NCBI GenBank assembly: GCA_025355305.1
Contig: JANXZW010000028.1
Location: 1 to 55,647, forward strand
Source of the DNA: Actinomycetes bacterium
GTDB taxonomy: Bacteria; Actinomycetota; Actinomycetes; Nanopelagicales; Nanopelagicaceae
Length of the DNA stretch: 55,647 bases
Direction of reading: 5' to 3'
The notes under the pieces are model-generated. The model was not told the origin of the DNA. It saw only the letters and a list, made by a program, of their open reading frames with translations, and ran no database searches. Made by a program: the position numbers and the translations under genes. This document shows, one piece after another, positions 55,214-55,647 of this stretch (positions are counted from its first letter, which is position 1; each line of letters starts with the position of its first letter).

Positions 55214-55647
55214 CGAAGAAGGTTTGCAACCCAGACTTCTACCTCATCGGGATGACTGGGTAGCGCACGGCTAAGAACCTTGGCTCCGCTGGAAGTAACC
55301 AGAACATCATCTTCGATACGAACGCCAATCCCGCGGTATTCAGTTGGAAAGAGCAGATCATCGGGTTGGATATAAAGCCCTGGTTCGACAGTGAGAACCA
55401 TTCCCTCCTCCAAGAACCCTTCGTGATAACTCTCTTTGCGAGCTTGCGCACAGTCATGTACATCGAGGCCAAGCATGTGTCCGGTGGCATGCACTGTCCA
55501 GCGGCGATGAAATCCTGCGTCCTCTGCCAGAGACTCCTCCGCTGTTCCGGGTAGTACGCCAAACTCCTCCAACCCTTTGGCAAGTACCGCACTGGCGGCA
55601 TCGTGAAATGCGCGCCAAGGCGCGCCAGGCTTTACCGCGGCGATTCC
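55210..55647 (-). CDS. pepP: Aminopeptidase P family metallopeptidase, C-terminal part (cut by window end)
   Basis: The last 146 codons of an M24 peptidase that removes N-terminal residues before proline. Visible metal-site motifs: HATGHMLGLDVHD, TVEPGLY and GIGVRIEDDVLVT, containing the His, Glu and final Glu ligands. The GLDVHDC pattern and the His before HATGH favour aminopeptidase P over methionine aminopeptidase or prolidase. The N-terminal domain and most of the catalytic start lie beyond the window. Confidence 0.9.
   Translation of the reverse strand, partial: GIAAVKPGAPWRAFHDAASAVLAKGLEEFGVLPGTAEESLAEDAGFHRRWTVHATGHMLGLDVHDCAQARKESYHEGFLEEGMVLTVEPGLYIQPDDLLFPTEYRGIGVRIEDDVLVTSSGAKVLSRALPSHPDEVEVWVANLLR

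Overview
The window looks like the replication-origin region of a compact actinobacterial chromosome. Three things point there. The gene order is actinobacterial: dciA-recF-dnaN-dnaA on one side, and rpmH-rnpA-yidD-yidC-jag-rsmG-parA-parB followed by cwlM-trxA-trxB-murJ-DUF6049-NUDIX-CCA on the other. A crgA / trpG / PASTA kinase / PP2C island is present. HAIR-like repeats lie over the dnaK promoter. Genes are packed tightly, with many 1- or 4-base overlaps and even overlapping convergent genes, base composition is moderate, and there are no mobile elements. This suggests a streamlined, possibly freshwater acI-type (Nanopelagicales) actinobacterium; that placement is inference.

Layout: 1-2.85 kb, dnaK-grpE-dnaJ heat-shock operon (minus, dnaJ cut by the window edge). 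2.9-5 kb, rhomboid protease, cyclophilin, tRNA-Ala, an F420/NADP-reductase-like gene and tRNA-Ile (all minus). 5-14 kb, gyrA, gyrB, dciA, recF, dnaN and dnaA (minus), with clusters of DnaA boxes on both sides of dnaA. From 14.27 kb genes mostly turn to the plus strand: rpmH to parB, with two parS sites. 18.8-25.9 kb (minus) carries an aminotransferase, CwlM-like protein, thioredoxin system, MurJ, DUF6049 protein and NUDIX hydrolase. 25.9-29.2 kb holds CCA transferase, an MFS transporter and a DUF5318 protein. 29.2-35.8 kb (plus) has a class A PBP, a GT87-like transferase, rpsF-ssb-rpsR-rplI and dnaB.

35.8-41.6 kb is less canonical: two unassigned membrane proteins, beta-carbonic anhydrase and an EamA transporter (minus), then dcd, LemA, HtpX-like protease, Sco-like and CopC-like copper proteins (plus). 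41.6-47.4 kb holds a two-component system, crgA, trpG/pabA, PASTA kinase and PP2C phosphatase, then tRNA-Leu. 47.5-50.6 kb has pheA, serS, a HAD hydrolase with an apparently non-canonical AUU start, and tRNA-Ser. 50.65-55.2 kb encodes a three-subunit succinate dehydrogenase, a YvlD-like membrane protein and a pair of FluC/CrcB fluoride-channel subunits. An aminopeptidase P gene runs off the right edge.

Most of the window is core machinery: replication initiation, segregation, wall synthesis and its kinase control, and translation. I found no new defence system, CRISPR array or biosynthetic cluster. The most interesting signals are regulatory: DnaA-box-like clusters upstream of dnaB and of a response regulator, a candidate S6:S18 leader that pairs with the rpsF ribosome-binding site, tandem HAIR-like repeats, an inverted repeat before gyrB, parS sites read as protein sequence, an AUU start, and a CwlM-like protein that appears to have lost its zinc site.
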